Made by a program: the position numbers and the translations under genes. A stretch of 64,000 bases of DNA, taken from positions 1 to 64,000 of the forward strand of contig CANQVK010000001.1 of the NCBI GenBank assembly GCA_947627275.1, given 5' to 3'. Positions 9,069 to 16,421 of this stretch are shown piece by piece. This DNA is from an uncultured Ruminococcus sp. (GTDB lineage Bacteria; Bacillota; Clostridia; Oscillospirales; Ruminococcaceae). The notes under the pieces are model-generated. The model was not told the DNA's origin. It was given only the letters and a program-made list of their open reading frames with translations, and made no database searches. Numbering within the stretch: position 1 is the first letter of the stretch; each line of letters starts with the position of its first letter.

Positions 9069-9779
9069 ATGCTGTCACTTCAGGAACGTGAACATAAAAA
9101 GGGAATGTTCGCAAAAAAAACAAGTGAAAATATAAAAAAATATACGGAGCTTTACGCAGAATTCTGCCAAAACGGATACACAAAGGCTCTTGCAGAGGAC
9201 TACGCCGACTTTTTTGTGGAAAACGCGAAGAAACCGGCTCACGGAGATATTATCCAGACGGCGCAGCTTTTCGACAGGCTTCACGACTTTAAATCCGCAG
9301 CCTTTTATCTCGAAAGACTGGAGGACGTCGTCAAGAAAATGACGCACGAGGAAAAATTTCTCTACTGCATAGAAGCGCTCAAAAACAAGAGCAAGCTCGG
9401 AAATTGGCGTGACGCCGAGGATTTCCGCACCGAAAACATCAATTTCATGCAGATATACTCCGACAAGGTGGATATGAACCAGAAAGCGGATATGTATATC
9501 GCGCTTGCCCATTCAGACTGCGCTGCAAGGCATTACAGCTCGGCATTCCGTCTTTTGACGGGCTTCGGCTACAAGCCGCAGGGCAGAAACGATGTTAAGC
9601 TGCTTGAAATACTCATTACGGGAGTTTACATCTGCGCTAAATCAGGCGACACCGCAAGCGTTGAAAACGCCGTAAATAACGCCCGTGCCGCTCTCGGTCT
9701 TTTCAAGGAGTTTGAACACGGCTGGTCAAAGTCATACTACGAGACCAGAATAGCCGAGGCTGCCGAGGGCATCGCATAG
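9069..9779 (+). CDS. Hypothetical helical (TPR-like) protein
   Basis: A 236-residue cytosolic protein with no signal or membrane segment. It is predicted to be almost entirely alpha-helical, with repeated aromatic/alanine helical pairs (for example AAFYLERLEDVV, ADMYIALAHSDCAARHYSSAFRLL) reminiscent of tetratricopeptide-type scaffolds, though no canonical TPR signature is visible. AAAGGGG about eight bases upstream supports the start. It is monocistronic, with its own promoter and terminator. I do not recognise the family; a protein-interaction role is a guess from fold only. Confidence 0.75.
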   Translation: MLSLQEREHKKGMFAKKTSENIKKYTELYAEFCQNGYTKALAEDYADFFVENAKKPAHGDIIQTAQLFDRLHDFKSAAFYLERLEDVVKKMTHEEKFLYCIEALKNKSKLGNWRDAEDFRTENINFMQIYSDKVDMNQKADMYIALAHSDCAARHYSSAFRLLTGFGYKPQGRNDVKLLEILITGVYICAKSGDTASVENAVNNARAALGLFKEFEHGWSKSYYETRIAEAAEGIA

Positions 9780-9805
9780 ACTGCAAAAAAATAGCAAAAA
9801 ACATC

Positions 9806-9833
9806 AAAAAGGGAGTCGGCAGACTCCTTTTTT
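9806..9833 (+). terminator. Terminator after 9069 gene
   Basis: A-run, GGAGTC (9812-9817), GGCA loop, GACTCC (9822-9827), then a T-run: a compact intrinsic terminator. The following 340 bases (9834-10175) are extremely AT-rich with no feature I can support. Confidence 0.88.
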
Positions 9834-10175
9834 AATGTTAAAATAAAAAAATATGTGTTTTATTCTAAAAGATTTCTTAAAATATATTGCTCATATTTTT
9901 TAACATAAGCTTTCTCAGCATGTTTTACTATCTGTGATATTTTTTCCAAATTATACAAAATATCTTATATAGTTATATGATTGAATTTTAAAAACTGCGA
10001 TATATAGGCGTTTCAGGAAATGATTAATATTTTTGTACCGTTAATTTTTAATTAAGATTAAAAAATATTAAGCCTAAATGTATTTATAATATATTTTTAT
10101 TTATTATAATAATATTAATATTATTTTATTAACTTTTGAGAGCAATATAGTGCTAAAAACAGGCAATATATTCAA

Positions 10176-10204
10176 TTGAATGCCCGACGGATTTAGTCTA
10201 TAAT
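10176..10204 (+). promoter_or_regulatory. Promoter of the 10211-10600 non-coding transcript
   Basis: TTGAAT (10176-10181), 17-base spacer, TATAAT (10199-10204). It is not followed by a plausible ORF with a ribosome-binding site but by highly structured sequence that ends in an intrinsic terminator. Confidence 0.75.
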
Positions 10205-10210
10205 GAAATC

Positions 10211-10600
10211 ATCGAAGGGCAGAATTTCCCCGACGCTTCGGAGATAACGCCTTCGTGTTTTACAAAAGATACATTTTTATGTGTCCTGTGAATACGGTAA
10301 AGCAGATTTCATTCTCAAGCCGCCGGTTTTAAACTCCGCCGGTACGTCCTACTTTTCTCCACAGCAACATATGCACAAACTTTCCGATTGTTAAACATTA
10401 ATGCCTATAATATGTTTAATCGCCTAAATTCGGAAAGGATCATTTGATTCCACTTACCAAAAGCTTCACTATGGCTTGGCTGCAAGGTACTGCGATTGTA
10501 CCTGCCGAAGCCTCCGCATATAGAGGGTGTGCGGAAGCTTATGAAAACAGCGGTTTTTAACGTCAAAGTTGAGAGGGTGACGTTAAAGACCGCTTTTTCT
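10211..10600 (+). ncRNA. Probable structured non-coding RNA (about 390 nt), family unknown
   Basis: The segment has its own promoter and terminator and many nested stems: GATACAT/ATGTGTC (10268-10285); an interrupted long helix CTTTCCGA+TTAAACAT (10380-10398) with ATGTTTAA+TCGGAAAG (10412-10437); GGCTT/AAGCC (10473-10477, 10508-10512) enclosing AGGTAC/GTACCT (10485-10490, 10498-10503); TCCGCA/TGCGGA (10513-10518, 10530-10535); and a CGAAG/CTTCG stem near the 5' end. It lacks the signatures I would expect of RNase P RNA, tmRNA or SRP RNA. It does not run into ppdK, so it is not a simple leader. Whether it belongs to a known RNA family cannot be decided without a covariance search. Confidence 0.65.
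10549..10599 (+). terminator. Terminator of the non-coding transcript
   Basis: A long stem AGCGGT+AACGTCA (10549-10565) with TGACGTT+ACCGCT (10578-10594), separated by a 4-3 base internal loop, directly followed by TTTTT. A strong intrinsic terminator. Confidence 0.88.
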
Positions 10601-10603
10601 TTA

Positions 10604-10696
10604 TATACTTGCCGCCATTACAAAATATCCAGTAATGCGGACATACAAATTTTCTGTTCAGCATTCTTTGGACATTTTGCAACAGCGGCGAGTATA
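10604..10696. mobile_element. MITE-A copy (93 bp)
   Basis: It starts TATACTTGCCGCCATTACAA and ends with the inverted counterpart ...TTGCAACAGCGGCGAGTATA. The interior is nearly identical to copies at 16077-16169 and 49391-49483 (shared core ATTTTCTGTTCAGCATT). It is palindromic over most of its length and non-coding. It sits just after the T-run of the ncRNA terminator. Confidence 0.88.
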
Positions 10697-10804
10697 AGAC
10701 CTCCGAGCAGGTCTTATAAACAGTCAAAATTTTTGTGCAAAATGCTACAATATTAACGCTTAAATTTTTGCTATTTCTATATAGCATTTTATTCCAAAAT
10801 GTGT

Positions 10805-10810
10805 TATAAT
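10805..10810 (+). promoter_or_regulatory. Likely -10 element of ppdK
   Basis: TATAAT at 10805-10810, preceded by TGTGT, about 60 bases before the ppdK start. No clear -35 is seen at the right distance. A short inverted repeat, GCTAT/ATAGC (10770-10785), lies just upstream and could be a regulatory site. Confidence 0.5.
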
Positions 10811-10872
10811 AGATATAAGTCGGACAGGCTATCCACCTGACCGGTAAAGTTTAAAACTGGAGGTATATACCA

Positions 10873-13497
10873 ATGGCAAAGAAATATTGTTACCTTTTCT
10901 CCGAAGGCGACGCTTCAATGAGAGAGCTTCTCGGCGGTAAGGGCGCTAACTTGGCTGAAATGACCAATATCGGACTCCCTGTTCCTCAGGGCTTCACTAT
11001 TACTACAGAGGCTTGTACTCAGTATTACGAGGACGGCGGCATCTCCGATGAGATCATGGCTGAGATCGGCGAATATATCGTTAAAATGGAAGAGATCACA
11101 GGCAAGAAGTTCGGCGATAAGGAGAATCCCCTCCTCGTTTCCGTTCGTTCAGGAGCGCGCGCTTCAATGCCCGGTATGATGGATACAATCCTCAACCTCG
11201 GTCTTAACGAGACTGTTGTTGAAACTATCGCTGAAAAGTCCGGCAACGCTCGCTGGGCTTGGGACTGCTACAGAAGATTCATCCAGATGTACTCCGACGT
11301 CGTTATGGAAGTCGGCAAAAAGTACTTCGAGGAGCTTATTGATGAAATGAAGGCTAAGAAGGGCGTTACTCAGGACGTTGAGCTTAACGCTGACGACCTC
11401 AAGGAGCTTGCAGGTCAGTTCAAGGCTGAATACAAATCTAAGATTGGCACAGATTTCCCGTCCGACCCCAAGGAGCAGCTTATCGGTGCTATCAAGGCTG
11501 TTTTCCGTTCATGGGATAACCCCAGAGCTAACGTATACAGACGTGACAACGATATTCCTTTCTCTTGGGGTACTGCTGTAAACGTTCAGGCTATGGCTTT
11601 CGGAAACATGGGCGACGACTGCGGTACAGGCGTTGCGTTTACCCGCGACCCAGCTACAGGCGAAAAGAAGCTCATGGGCGAGTTCCTTACAAACGCTCAG
11701 GGCGAGGACGTTGTTGCAGGCGTTCGTACTCCTATGCCTATCCAGCAGATGGCTGAGACTTTCCCCGAAGCTTACTCTCAGTTCGTTGAGGTTTGCAAGA
11801 CTCTCGAAAATCACTACCACGACATGCAGGACATGGAGTTCACTGTTGAAAACAGAAAGCTCTTCATGCTCCAGACAAGAAACGGTAAGAGAACTGCGCA
11901 GGCTGCTCTTAAGATCGCTTGCGACCTCGTTGACGAGGGCATGAAAACAGAGGCTGAGGCTGTTGCAATGATCGACCCCAGAAACCTCGATACGCTTCTC
12001 CACCCCCAGTTTGACGCTGCCGCTCTTAAGGCTGCTACTCCTATGGGCAAGGGTCTCGGCGCTTCACCCGGCGCTGCATGCGGCAAGATCGTATTCACAG
12101 CAGACGACGCTGTAGCATGGGCTGAAAAAGGCGAAAAGGTAGTTCTTGTACGTCTTGAAACTTCTCCCGAGGACATCACCGGCATGAAGGCTGCTCAGGG
12201 TATCCTGACAGTTCGCGGCGGTATGACTTCTCACGCTGCCGTTGTTGCTCGTGGTATGGGTGAGTGCTGCGTTTCCGGATGCGGCGACATCAAGATGGAC
12301 GAGGCTAACAAGAAGTTCGAGCTTGGCGGAAAGACATTCGTTGAGGGCGACTACATCTCCATCGACGGTACTACAGGTAATATCTACGACGGCATCATTC
12401 CTACGGTTGACGCTCAGATCGCAGGCGAATTCGGCAGAATCATGGCTTGGGCTGACAAGTACAGAACTCTTAAGGTAAGAACAAACGCTGACACGCCCGC
12501 TGACGCTAAGAAGGCTCGTGAGCTCGGCGCTGAGGGAATCGGTCTCTGCCGTACAGAGCATATGTTCTTCGATCCCGAGAGAATCGCTGCTTTCCGTGAG
12601 ATGATCTGCTCCGATACTGTTGAGGAGCGCGAGGCTGCTCTTGCTAAGATCGAACCTATGCAGCAGGCTGACTTTGAGGCTCTCTATGAGGCTCTCGAGG
12701 GCAACCCTGTAACTATCCGTTTCCTCGATCCTCCTCTCCACGAATTCGTTCCTACAGAGGAAGCTGACATCGCTGCTCTTGCTGAGGCTCAGGGCAAGTC
12801 TGTTGAGACTATCAAGAACATCATTTCCTCACTCCACGAATTCAACCCCATGATGGGTCACAGAGGCTGCCGTCTTGCTGTAACTTATCCTGAGATCGCT
12901 AAGATGCAGACAAACGCTATCATCAAGGCTGCTCTCAATGTTAAGAAGAATCACCCCGACTGGAACGTTAAGCCCGAGATCATGATCCCGCTCGTTGGCG
13001 ATATCAAGGAGTTCAAGTTCGTTAAGAAGGTAGTTGTTGAGACTGCTGACGCTGCTATCGCTGCTGCCGGCGCTGAGCTTGAATACGAAGTTGGCACTAT
13101 GATCGAAATTCCTCGTGCTGCTCTTACAGCTGACGAGATCGCTGCTAACGCTGACTTCTTCTGCTTCGGTACTAACGACCTTACTCAGATGACATACGGC
13201 TTCTCTCGTGACGATGCAGGCAAGTTCCTCAACGCTTACTACGATAAGAAGATCTTCGAGAACGATCCTTTCGCTAAGCTCGATCAGGTCGGCGTTGGTA
13301 AGCTTATGGATATGGCTGTTAAGATGGGTAAGGGCGCTAACAGCACTCTCCACTGCGGTATCTGCGGTGAGCACGGCGGCGATCCCACATCCGTTGAGTT
13401 CTGCCACAAGATCGGTCTTGACTATGTATCCTGCTCGCCTTTCCGTGTTCCGATTGCTCGTCTTGCTGCTGCTCAGGCTGCAATTGCTAACAAGTAA
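10873..13497 (+). CDS. ppdK: Pyruvate, phosphate dikinase
   Basis: 874 residues, the normal length. It interconverts pyruvate + ATP + phosphate with phosphoenolpyruvate + AMP + pyrophosphate; in anaerobic clostridia it usually runs as an energy-saving step of glycolysis or towards gluconeogenesis. It has an N-terminal ATP-grasp nucleotide-binding domain (KGANLAEM near residue 24), the central phosphohistidine domain with the catalytic GGMTSHAAVVARGMG (His about 456), and a C-terminal PEP/pyruvate TIM barrel with the GTNDLTQMTYGFSRDD and CGICGEHGGDP signatures. GGAGGT at 10859-10864 sets the start. Codon usage is strongly biased, as expected of a highly expressed gene. Monocistronic. Confidence 0.98.
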   Translation: MAKKYCYLFSEGDASMRELLGGKGANLAEMTNIGLPVPQGFTITTEACTQYYEDGGISDEIMAEIGEYIVKMEEITGKKFGDKENPLLVSVRSGARASMPGMMDTILNLGLNETVVETIAEKSGNARWAWDCYRRFIQMYSDVVMEVGKKYFEELIDEMKAKKGVTQDVELNADDLKELAGQFKAEYKSKIGTDFPSDPKEQLIGAIKAVFRSWDNPRANVYRRDNDIPFSWGTAVNVQAMAFGNMGDDCGTGVAFTRDPATGEKKLMGEFLTNAQGEDVVAGVRTPMPIQQMAETFPEAYSQFVEVCKTLENHYHDMQDMEFTVENRKLFMLQTRNGKRTAQAALKIACDLVDEGMKTEAEAVAMIDPRNLDTLLHPQFDAAALKAATPMGKGLGASPGAACGKIVFTADDAVAWAEKGEKVVLVRLETSPEDITGMKAAQGILTVRGGMTSHAAVVARGMGECCVSGCGDIKMDEANKKFELGGKTFVEGDYISIDGTTGNIYDGIIPTVDAQIAGEFGRIMAWADKYRTLKVRTNADTPADAKKARELGAEGIGLCRTEHMFFDPERIAAFREMICSDTVEEREAALAKIEPMQQADFEALYEALEGNPVTIRFLDPPLHEFVPTEEADIAALAEAQGKSVETIKNIISSLHEFNPMMGHRGCRLAVTYPEIAKMQTNAIIKAALNVKKNHPDWNVKPEIMIPLVGDIKEFKFVKKVVVETADAAIAAAGAELEYEVGTMIEIPRAALTADEIAANADFFCFGTNDLTQMTYGFSRDDAGKFLNAYYDKKIFENDPFAKLDQVGVGKLMDMAVKMGKGANSTLHCGICGEHGGDPTSVEFCHKIGLDYVSCSPFRVPIARLAAAQAAIANK

Positions 13498-13530
13498 TTC
13501 GGAAACTTAAGGTAACTTAATAAAACGCTA

Positions 13531-13569
13531 ACGGCTCTCCGAAAAATTACGGAGAGCCGTTTATTTTTT
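13531..13569. terminator. Bidirectional terminator between ppdK and the XRE gene
   Basis: ACGGCTCTCCG (13531-13541) pairs with CGGAGAGCCGT (13550-13560), followed by TTATTTTTT on the plus strand and A-rich sequence on the other side. The last codons of the convergent XRE gene lie within the right arm, and its stop codon falls in the loop. Confidence 0.88.
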
Positions 13570-13903
13570 CCTCATTTTCATTTAAGGCTTCGAGAAATAC
13601 ACGCAGAAGCTTGGCTGCATTTGCCTGTCTTTTCGGCGACAATGCCCTGCACAGGGATAAAAGCTCGTTCTCCGTTTCGGTGGACGAGGTTTCTTTTCCG
13701 TTCACAATATAGTCGGTCGTTACCAGCAGTGCGGCTGAAAGCTTTCTAAGGGTCGTTACCGTCATGTTTTTTCTGCCTTTTTCAATATCCGCAAGAAACT
13801 GCACGGAAATATCCGCCATTTCTGCAAGTCGTTCCCTTGTAAGTCCTTGTTCCTTTCTCAATTTCAATATACGTTTTCCTGTTTCAGCGTATGGATATTC
13901 CAT
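13547..13903 (-). CDS. XRE-family helix-turn-helix regulator, divergent from the LRR protein gene
   Basis: A 118-residue protein with an HTH_3 domain at about residues 7-64 (RILKLRKEQGLTRERLAEMAD, then ISVQFLADIEKGRKNM) and a helical C-terminal tail. ATG at 13903 is chosen because the upstream in-frame GTG (13912) is itself part of the GAGGTG ribosome-binding site. It is transcribed away from the LRR-dockerin gene at 14053, with several inverted repeats between them that overlap the latter's promoter, so autoregulation and control of that gene are likely. Its coding end is shared with the ppdK terminator stem. Confidence 0.88.
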   Translation of the reverse strand: MEYPYAETGKRILKLRKEQGLTRERLAEMADISVQFLADIEKGRKNMTVTTLRKLSAALLVTTDYIVNGKETSSTETENELLSLCRALSPKRQANAAKLLRVFLEALNENEEKINGSP

Positions 13904-13914
13904 TCTTATCACCT

Positions 13915-13995
13915 CTTTAGTAATAGTATAACCCTAACTAAAGTTTCAGAAAATCATCTATAGCTATTGACAAATCATAACTATAGATGTATAAT
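13915..13995 (+). promoter_or_regulatory. Consensus promoter overlapped by inverted-repeat operators
   Basis: TTGACA (13967-13972), 17-base spacer, TATAAT (13990-13995): a perfect sigma-A promoter for the LRR gene. CATCTATAG (13955-13963) and CTATAGATG (13981-13989) form a perfect 9-bp inverted repeat spanning the -35 and spacer; a second one, CTTTAGT (13915-13921) with ACTAAAG (13937-13943), lies next to the XRE start. This is a classic layout for repression by the divergent XRE protein. Confidence 0.8.
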
Positions 13996-14052
13996 ATACA
14001 TATGGAAGTCAAATTATACCCCCTCATGACTTTCAAGAAAGGAGTATGTTTT

Positions 14053-16047
14053 ATGAGATTAAAACAAATCGCAGCTTATTCAGCAGCTCTGGCAATTCTA
14101 TGCGGAAATTTTTCAACAGCTCAGAATTTTCCGCTTATTAAAAGCAATTTTCTGACGGCTGCTGCTGAAGACGATTATACAGAGTATACTGATGGCGACC
14201 TGACGTACCGCTTGTACTCTGATTATGCTATTGTTTATAAATGTTTATCATCTGCAACGGTAGCAAAAATAGCTTCAACGGTTAAGGGCGTTCCTGTCAC
14301 AAATATTGGAAATTCTGCCTTTGAGAATTGCACAAAGCTAGCAACAATAATAATTCCAGACAGCATTTTCAAAATTGAATCAAATGCTTTTTACAATTGC
14401 TCAGCATTAGCAACGATAAAAATACCAGAAAGTGTTTCAGAAATTGGGGAATCAGCATTTAGAAATTGTTCAGGCTTGAGCAGTTTTAAATTTCCAGATG
14501 GAATAAATGTCATTTCTAACAGTGTTTTGCGTGGATGTGAGAATCTTGTTAGCATAGATATTCCTGAAACTGTAACTACGATTGAGAATAGTGCTTTTGA
14601 AGAATGCACTGCACTCCCTGTAATCACAATTCCTGAGGGTGTTGTTACAATGGAAGGCAGTTGGGAATCTGGCATATTTTGTCATGGTGCGCTTGCAGGA
14701 TGTACAAATTTAGCAAAGGTATCATTACCTTCAACCCTTGAAACAATTGGCGCAGGTACATTTGGTGACTGTTCTAATTTGACAACAGTATCTGTACCGC
14801 AAAACGTCAAAAGCATTGGCGAACTTGCTTTTTGGCAGTGCTCTAAATTAAAGGCTCTTGAATTACCTGAAAATCTTACATCAATTGGATATAGATGCTT
14901 TGAAGGCTGTTCTTCTCTTACAGACATCGTTCTCCCTTCTGATTTGAGGAATCTTGGAAGTTGGGCATTTGTAGAATGTTCAAAACTTACAAAAGTGGTG
15001 ATTCCTGATTCTTTGACAGTAATTAATGATAAAGTGTTTTGCGATTGTTCTTCTCTTGTAGATGTAACGATACCTGATTCCATTACATCAATTGGGACAT
15101 CCGCTTTTAGTGGTTGCTCATCTCTTGTAAAGGTAGATATTCCAAATTCTGTTTTAACAATGGGAGACCATGCGTTTTCAGATTGCGATTCACTTAAGGA
15201 ATTTACCTTTCCCTCGGGAATGACAACCATTCCTAATTCAGTGCTTCAAAATGATCGTTCACTGATTAGCATTACAATTCCCGAAACTGTAGTAACAATT
15301 GAAACCTGTGCTTTTAAAAATTGTTCATCCCTTCCAAGTATTGTTATTCCAGAAGGCGTAGTTACAATGAAAGGAGCATGGGAGTCAGGTATAGTTTGCT
15401 ATGGTGCATTGACAGGATGCTCTAATCTAACTGACGTCCTGCTGCCTGATTCTCTTGCATCAATTGGAGCTGGTACTTTTGCAGGCTGTAAAAATTTAAA
15501 ACATATCACACTACCAGAAGGACTTACAACAATTGGAGATTATTCTTTCTATAAATGCGAACAGCTTGAAAATGTAAAAGTAAGCAGTACTGTTGCTAAT
15601 TTAGGTCAAAATGCATTTAATAACTGTACATCACTTAAACACATAGTTTTTTCTGAAAATATGGTAAGTATTGGAGAATATGCGTTTGAAAACTGTAATA
15701 ATCTCAAAGGTATTTATATTCCTTCGGATTTTTGTGCAATTAAACTAAATGAAAAGACAATCCCCTCATCATCTATTATCTACGGTCAACCCGATTCACC
15801 AGTTGAATCATACGCAAAACAATATAATCGAATCTTTGTTGACATCAATTCCGTAGAACCGATTTATCATGGCGACTGCAACATGGACGGTAAATTTTCC
15901 GTTTCAGATGTCGTCACGCTCCAGAAATGGCTTTTATCCGAATCCACAAAAGAAGTAAAAAACTGGCAGTCTGCCGATTTATGCAAGGACGGCAAGCTCG
16001 ATGTATTTGATATGTGTCTGATGCGGAAAAAGCTCGTCAATAGCTGA
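14053..16047 (+). CDS. Secreted BspA-type leucine-rich-repeat protein with dockerin
   Basis: 664 residues. A signal peptide (about 1-37) is followed by some 20 BspA/TpLRR repeats of about 23 residues (pattern IPxSVxxIGxxAFxxCxxL), and a C-terminal dockerin (about 605-660: GDCNMDGKFSVSDV and DLCKDGKLDVFDM calcium loops). The TpLRR surface suggests protein or polysaccharide binding, carried on a cellulosome; no catalytic domain is visible. A block of about 88 residues containing EGVVTM-WESGI-GAL occurs twice, 240 residues apart, from internal duplication. AAAGGAG at 14038-14045 fixes the ATG at 14053; an upstream in-frame ATG at 13987 lies inside the promoter. The LRR part is more AT-rich than its neighbours. 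Confidence 0.9.
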   Translation: MRLKQIAAYSAALAILCGNFSTAQNFPLIKSNFLTAAAEDDYTEYTDGDLTYRLYSDYAIVYKCLSSATVAKIASTVKGVPVTNIGNSAFENCTKLATIIIPDSIFKIESNAFYNCSALATIKIPESVSEIGESAFRNCSGLSSFKFPDGINVISNSVLRGCENLVSIDIPETVTTIENSAFEECTALPVITIPEGVVTMEGSWESGIFCHGALAGCTNLAKVSLPSTLETIGAGTFGDCSNLTTVSVPQNVKSIGELAFWQCSKLKALELPENLTSIGYRCFEGCSSLTDIVLPSDLRNLGSWAFVECSKLTKVVIPDSLTVINDKVFCDCSSLVDVTIPDSITSIGTSAFSGCSSLVKVDIPNSVLTMGDHAFSDCDSLKEFTFPSGMTTIPNSVLQNDRSLISITIPETVVTIETCAFKNCSSLPSIVIPEGVVTMKGAWESGIVCYGALTGCSNLTDVLLPDSLASIGAGTFAGCKNLKHITLPEGLTTIGDYSFYKCEQLENVKVSSTVANLGQNAFNNCTSLKHIVFSENMVSIGEYAFENCNNLKGIYIPSDFCAIKLNEKTIPSSSIIYGQPDSPVESYAKQYNRIFVDINSVEPIYHGDCNMDGKFSVSDVVTLQKWLLSESTKEVKNWQSADLCKDGKLDVFDMCLMRKKLVNS

Positions 16048-16076
16048 TTATTTCTCTATCTGCACATCAAGAGAAA

Positions 16077-16169
16077 TATACTCGCCGCTATTACAAAATA
16101 TCCACTAATGCAGACATACGAATTTTCTGTTCAGCATTTTTTGGACATTTTACAATAGCGGTAAATATA
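16077..16169. mobile_element. MITE-A copy (93 bp)
   Basis: Begins TATACTCGCCGCTATTACAA and ends with the inverted counterpart ...TTACAATAGCGGTAAATATA; same length and core as copies at 10604 and 49391. It lies between the LRR gene stop and its presumed terminator at 16202. The rest of the 16048-16421 gap holds that terminator and the htrA promoter region, where a TATAAT-like -10 occurs near 16360-16367 without a clear -35. Confidence 0.88.
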
Positions 16170-16201
16170 AATAGGGTTTGTTTCCGCAATAACAGGGACA
16201 G

Positions 16202-16240
16202 AAAATTCCCCTGCACGCTTCGGCTTGCAGGGGAATTTTT
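16202..16240 (+). terminator. Strong intrinsic terminator downstream of LRR-dockerin gene
   Basis: AAAATTCCCCTGCA (16202-16215) with TGCAGGGGAATTTT (16226-16239): a 14-bp perfect stem capped by a TTCG-containing loop and T-rich on its 3' side. Confidence 0.88.
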
Positions 16241-16421
16241 ACTGTCGCCAAAAAATCATCACATTTTATCACAATCCAAACATCTAAGTGAAAAAAGCGT
16301 CACAAATTATTTTGCATACTTTTACAAATGCCGCAAACTCATTTCACATTCCGAAACTATAATATAATCACAACAGAAGAACAAAGGCTCTTCCGAAAAA
16401 ATCAAAAGGAACGTGATCATA

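Noticed and set aside
10211-10600. Identification of the transcript as RNase P RNA, tmRNA or SRP RNA
   Set aside because: None of the diagnostic conserved segments of these RNAs was found.
10496-10756. 86-codon ORF after the ncRNA
   Set aside because: It crosses the ncRNA terminator and a MITE-A copy and has no ribosome-binding site.
12064-13407. Long antisense frames opposite ppdK
   Set aside because: They arise from the strong codon bias of ppdK and contain no credible start signal or domain.
13987-14052. Upstream ATG as the start of the LRR-dockerin protein
   Set aside because: It lies inside the spacer and -10 of the consensus promoter, so it cannot be translated from that transcript; ATG 14053 has a proper AAAGGAG and begins a signal peptide.
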